Source: Temnopleurus reevesii
Taxonomy: Eukaryota > Echinodermata > Echinoidea > Temnopleuroida > Temnopleuridae
Direction of reading: 5' to 3'
NCBI GenBank assembly: GCA_036244855.1
Contig: BQKZ01010618.1
Location: 1,267-21,117 of the forward strand
Length of the DNA stretch: 19,851 nucleotides
The translations under genes were made by a program, and so were the position numbers. Shown here piece by piece: positions 17,218-19,851 of the stretch (position 1 is the first letter of the stretch; every line of letters starts with the position of its first letter). The notes below the pieces were generated by a model. The model was not told the DNA's origin and made no database searches. It saw nothing but the letters and a program-made list of their open reading frames with translations.

Positions 17218-17220
17218 ACA

Positions 17221-18660
17221 GACTATGTTTTGGTCTGGATTTTAGTATCCCAGCTTGACATCCTCTTTTCCATTCAACTCCAGCTGATTTTGCCTAGTCT
17301 TAGTTACACCCTGTTTGACAAAATTATTTGTAAAATGTTAATCTTTGGAGGAGCCTACATGTACATACAAGTTCCTGCATCAAAAGACAAAATGGGCATT
17401 TGAATCTGTTTAGTGGCCACCACAGAGAAACAGTAAAATCGCCAAGTACAGGTTCTAACATACAGCTGTACATTATTTTATGAATATTTTGTAAATTGAT
17501 ATTAAAGCATATTTCATTTGCTCACGGGTTGCACAAGTTTCTAAAAAGACACGCGTGGAACGAGGATTTTTATTAATAGTGGCATGCCCCTATCGACTTG
17601 AAGATTTATCACAACTTTAAAAAAAACACACACCCTTAGTACAGTGCTCCATCACTGAAAGTCCACTTTAGAATGGCACTTTAAAATGGGAGTGGTGAGA
17701 AACTGCAAACTTTATGTTTACTATCGATCCTCGAGACCCTTTCAGGTCGTATGTGTAGTAAAAGGTTGTGAATAGTGTGTTTACAGTTTCTATGTTTCCG
17801 CAATCATTCACCAGTTATTTCCTCTATTACATTTTAGATCTGTTACTCAAGTTTCCTGTACTTCCTCTATTTCTGTTGAAGAGGGTTATTGCCAGAAAGT
17901 TGCAAATTGTAGTTGATAGTTGTTGGCCAGTGAAAATCTTAAAGCACAGACTACAAGTCAATCACATTTCTCTTTTAATTTTGCTATTGATTGCAACTTC
18001 CTTGCAAAATGCACATACTCTCATGATTTATACAGTCAAAATTCAACTCAATAAATCTTCAGGATATGGATAGATAAAGATATAGTTTAAGGAAAAAAAC
18101 TGAATTTCACATAACAAAAAAGCAAGAGAAATTTAAGAGGAGAATATCAGAATTCTGGTGTAAAAAGGGTAATTGAAGAATAAAATTTATTTAAAATCAA
18201 TGTGTTTTCATACAGTGTCTAGATCCAAAGCATATTGGCATTCTTTTAGAAATATTAATCATAATTTTAAAAATATTAATAATCATAATTTTTGAAAAAT
18301 TATTCACAATTTTTTAGAATGGTGCATTGAATCAATATTTTCCTGAACATACAGTAGTGTGTAATAAATAATCATTGACAATAAAGTAAATACTATGTTA
18401 TGGCTTCTGCTCTATTTTGGCAGAAGCCTTTCAAAAGATTGTTGTGTCTCTGCATGTGCTAGGATTCTTAACAAAGTGCAGCCATGCAAACATATTCTCA
18501 TTGAGCTTTGAGTAGTCCAGTTGAGGTCTCTGTTGTCTGATTTCACCTGTCTCTGCATATCGATACACAGATAGCACTCAACCCCACAGAATCTCAGGGG
18601 TATAGCCTACATGTAGGATAACTGTGGGTTGACTGCCATTTGTATTAATCCCAGTACCGT
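17221..18660. other. AT-rich non-coding DNA with minor repeats
   Basis: No supported gene. A small tandem CACTTTARAATGG pair lies at about 17664-17690, and AATATTAAT...CATAATTTT words repeat at about 18250-18295. The 101-codon frame at 17768-18073 is hydrophobic and Leu/Ile-rich, as expected of chance frames in T-rich DNA, and has no splice or domain support. Confidence 0.5.
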
Positions 18661-18664
18661 ACAC

Positions 18665-18790
18665 TGAGGCGCTGTGGCGTGCGCCTGTAATCAAGCTGTT
18701 TGGGACAGTCATAAATGACCTGTGTTGGTCGCGGGTTGGATCCTGGCCGGTCGCCTCCTTCTGTCCTCCTTCTTCTTCTGGCGTAAATAT
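18665..18790 (+). mobile_element. SINE head with pol III A/B-box-like sequence
   Basis: This starts GAGGCGCTGTGGCGTGCGCC, followed by TGTAATCAAGCTGTTTGGGA, and about 60 bases later has GTCGCGGGTTGGATCCTGGC. GGTTGGATCC (18734-18743) is a good B-box match. The first part resembles both a tRNA A-box region and the 5' end of 7SL RNA (compare GTGGCGCGTGCCTGTAGTCC from 7SL). A CT-rich tail (CCTCCTTCTTCTTC) follows. The local GC content is much higher than the surroundings. A tRNA-derived SINE is the more conservative reading. Confidence 0.6.
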
Positions 18791-18854
18791 TCAAATTCGA
18801 ATGATACACGTCGTAAAACCAAATTTCCTCCCTTCTCCTTGTTCAGGGCTAAGG

Positions 18855-19032
18855 GGGGTGTTGCTCAAAAGTTGCAATTGATCGCAAGTTGCAGTTGATC
18901 GGAATGCGTCAATCGAAATCACTGTTTCATGCGCGTCTTATTAAATGCGCATACCGTGTGCGAATGAAAAAGCGCGTTAACTACAATTTGCCAAGTTGCA
19001 GTTGATTTGTAATTGATTTTGAGCAACACCCT
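18855..19032. mobile_element. 178-base CpG-rich MITE with exact 6-base target duplication
   Basis: The terminal inverted repeats are GGGGTGTTGCTCAAAA and TTTTGAGCAACACCCT, one mismatch at the outermost base. It is flanked by CTAAGG at 18849-18854 and 19033-19038. Inside the left end GTTGCAATTGATCGCAA is repeated in tandem as GTTGCAGTTGATCGGAA, and GTTGCAGTTGAT recurs near the right end. CpG words (GCGCGT, ATGCGCAT, AAGCGCGTT) are frequent, suggesting recent insertion. It is non-coding, and the superfamily is not assigned. Confidence 0.88.
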
Positions 19033-19038
19033 CTAAGG

Positions 19039-19851
19039 CAGGTATATGGAAACGATACTATCTGGCCACAGAGTCCTCAACTGGGTTAAGCTTTATGCCA
19101 CTTACTGATGTTTTAAATTCTTTTCAAGACTGCTGGACAGGGACGCAGTCAACAGTCTCTTTTTAGGAGGGGATCATAAGGGGGTTTCCCCCTCTTTCTG
19201 TTACTAAGGTGATAGTAACAGTTGATAAAATGGGTTTTGATGTTGGTAGGGCTTTATCTTTTCATTACATTTAGCAGTTTAGCATATATCCACTTTTAGG
19301 AAACTCAATGCATTTTATTGTGATACTACCCTGGCTCAAGCATTGCCACCATTTGATGTGCATACACTTTAGGACTACATGTAGTTTCCTTCCAGGGCTC
19401 CATTCACCACACCTGGGTTGAGAGCAGCTGTGTCACTGGTAGTACCTAGTCCATCCAGTATGAATAGTCATTATCACCTTTACATGAGATGATACATGTA
19501 GCTTGAATCATCAAAATTACCTCGTGTCTATCCCACCAAATGACAAGGTCTCCAGTTTGTCAAATTATTAGTTTTGCTGCTTATCGTCTCATTGTGAAAC
19601 CAGTTATGAGCTTAAAGGATGGATGAATCATTTAAGATCAATTTCAACTAGTGCCCTCCTCTCTTAAAGGTGGCATACTGGATCTGCAAACTTTTTGAGA
19701 ATCCTTGAAATTTACTCCATTGCTAGATCATGACATCCCATTACTCTGTACAAAATTTCATTATTTTATGATGAGTAAGTTTTTAACAAAGAATGAAAAT
19801 CTGATACCCTTTTTGCACCTCGGTCAGATGCAAAATATCCGATCGCTGCAG
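19039..19851. other. Terminal non-coding DNA
   Basis: No supported gene. A small hairpin (CTGTTACT/AGTAACAG, 8-base loop) lies at 19198-19221. Candidate acceptors at 19128 and 19396 precede short frames but lack convincing partners. The second lies in CCATTCACCACACCTGGGTT, which looks like a dispersed repeat. Confidence 0.45.

Noticed and set aside
17768..18073. 101-codon hydrophobic + frame as a membrane protein
   Set aside because: T-rich DNA gives Leu/Phe/Ile-rich frames by chance, and there is no start context, splice or homology support.
19129..19206. Alternative terminal exon after TTCTTTTCAAG
   Set aside because: The phase fits and gives about 26 codons to a TAA, but the acceptor is ordinary, the composition does not continue exons 2-4, and it is 5.6 kb from exon 4.
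19397..19439. 43-base exon after TTTCCTTCCAG with donor CACTG|GTAGTA
   Set aside because: The acceptor is good and the frame is open, but the sequence around CCATTCACCACACCTGGGTT looks like a dispersed repeat and the donor is weak.
1..19851. CRISPR array, operon, phage or bacterial system
   Set aside because: No regularly spaced direct repeats with unique spacers, no ribosome-binding sites and no long intronless genes. The sequence is eukaryotic in character.

Overview
This looks like AT-rich, intron-dominated nuclear DNA from a marine invertebrate deuterostome, most likely an echinoderm such as a sea urchin. That is an inference from overall character: canonical GT/AG introns, dense short inverted-repeat elements and SINE/LINE scraps, many copies of the word ACATGT, and high divergence between local copies. 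There are no bacterial-type genes, ribosome-binding sites or operons. Nearly all short open frames are chance or repeat-derived.

The only host gene I can support is on the + strand. It begins with a signal-peptide exon (1049-1107, repeated at 2444-2502). It continues through exon 2 (4370-4445; truncated copy at 2359-2400), exon 3 (12285-12385) and exon 4 (13453-13536). Reading phases agree at every junction (2, 0, 2, 2). They give about 106 codons: a roughly 20-residue hydrophobic leader followed by a very hydrophilic, K/E/D/S/H-rich stretch. I do not recognise the protein family, and the 3' end is either outside the window or a weak candidate at 16003.

Layout: 1-716 is upstream DNA with a C-run and a GC-rich patch. 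717-1048 is the probable promoter and leader. 1004-2400 and 2402-4410 are two diverged copies of exon 1-intron 1-exon 2, joined at an N; each has private insertions, including a nested pair of inverted-repeat transposons in the second. 4446-12284 is a 7.8-kb intron holding a 1-kb direct duplication with tRNA-like SINE relics, an irregular array of a unit I could not identify, another inverted-repeat element, a LINE 3' fragment and further duplications. 12386-13452 is the short intron 3. 13537 to the end carries a second LINE 3' end, two pairs of diverged duplications, a 54-bp in-frame minisatellite, two clear inverted-repeat elements (16906-17217 and 18855-19032) and a tRNA/7SL-like SINE head (about 18665).

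The best leads are the duplicated signal-peptide exon with a conserved three-codon upstream ORF, the nested transposons with exact target-site duplications, the array with CRE-like and CACGTG sites, the 54-bp in-frame repeat, and the fact that all three N positions fall at duplication or repeat junctions, which suggests assembly joins. I see no convincing new defence, biosynthetic or other multigene system.
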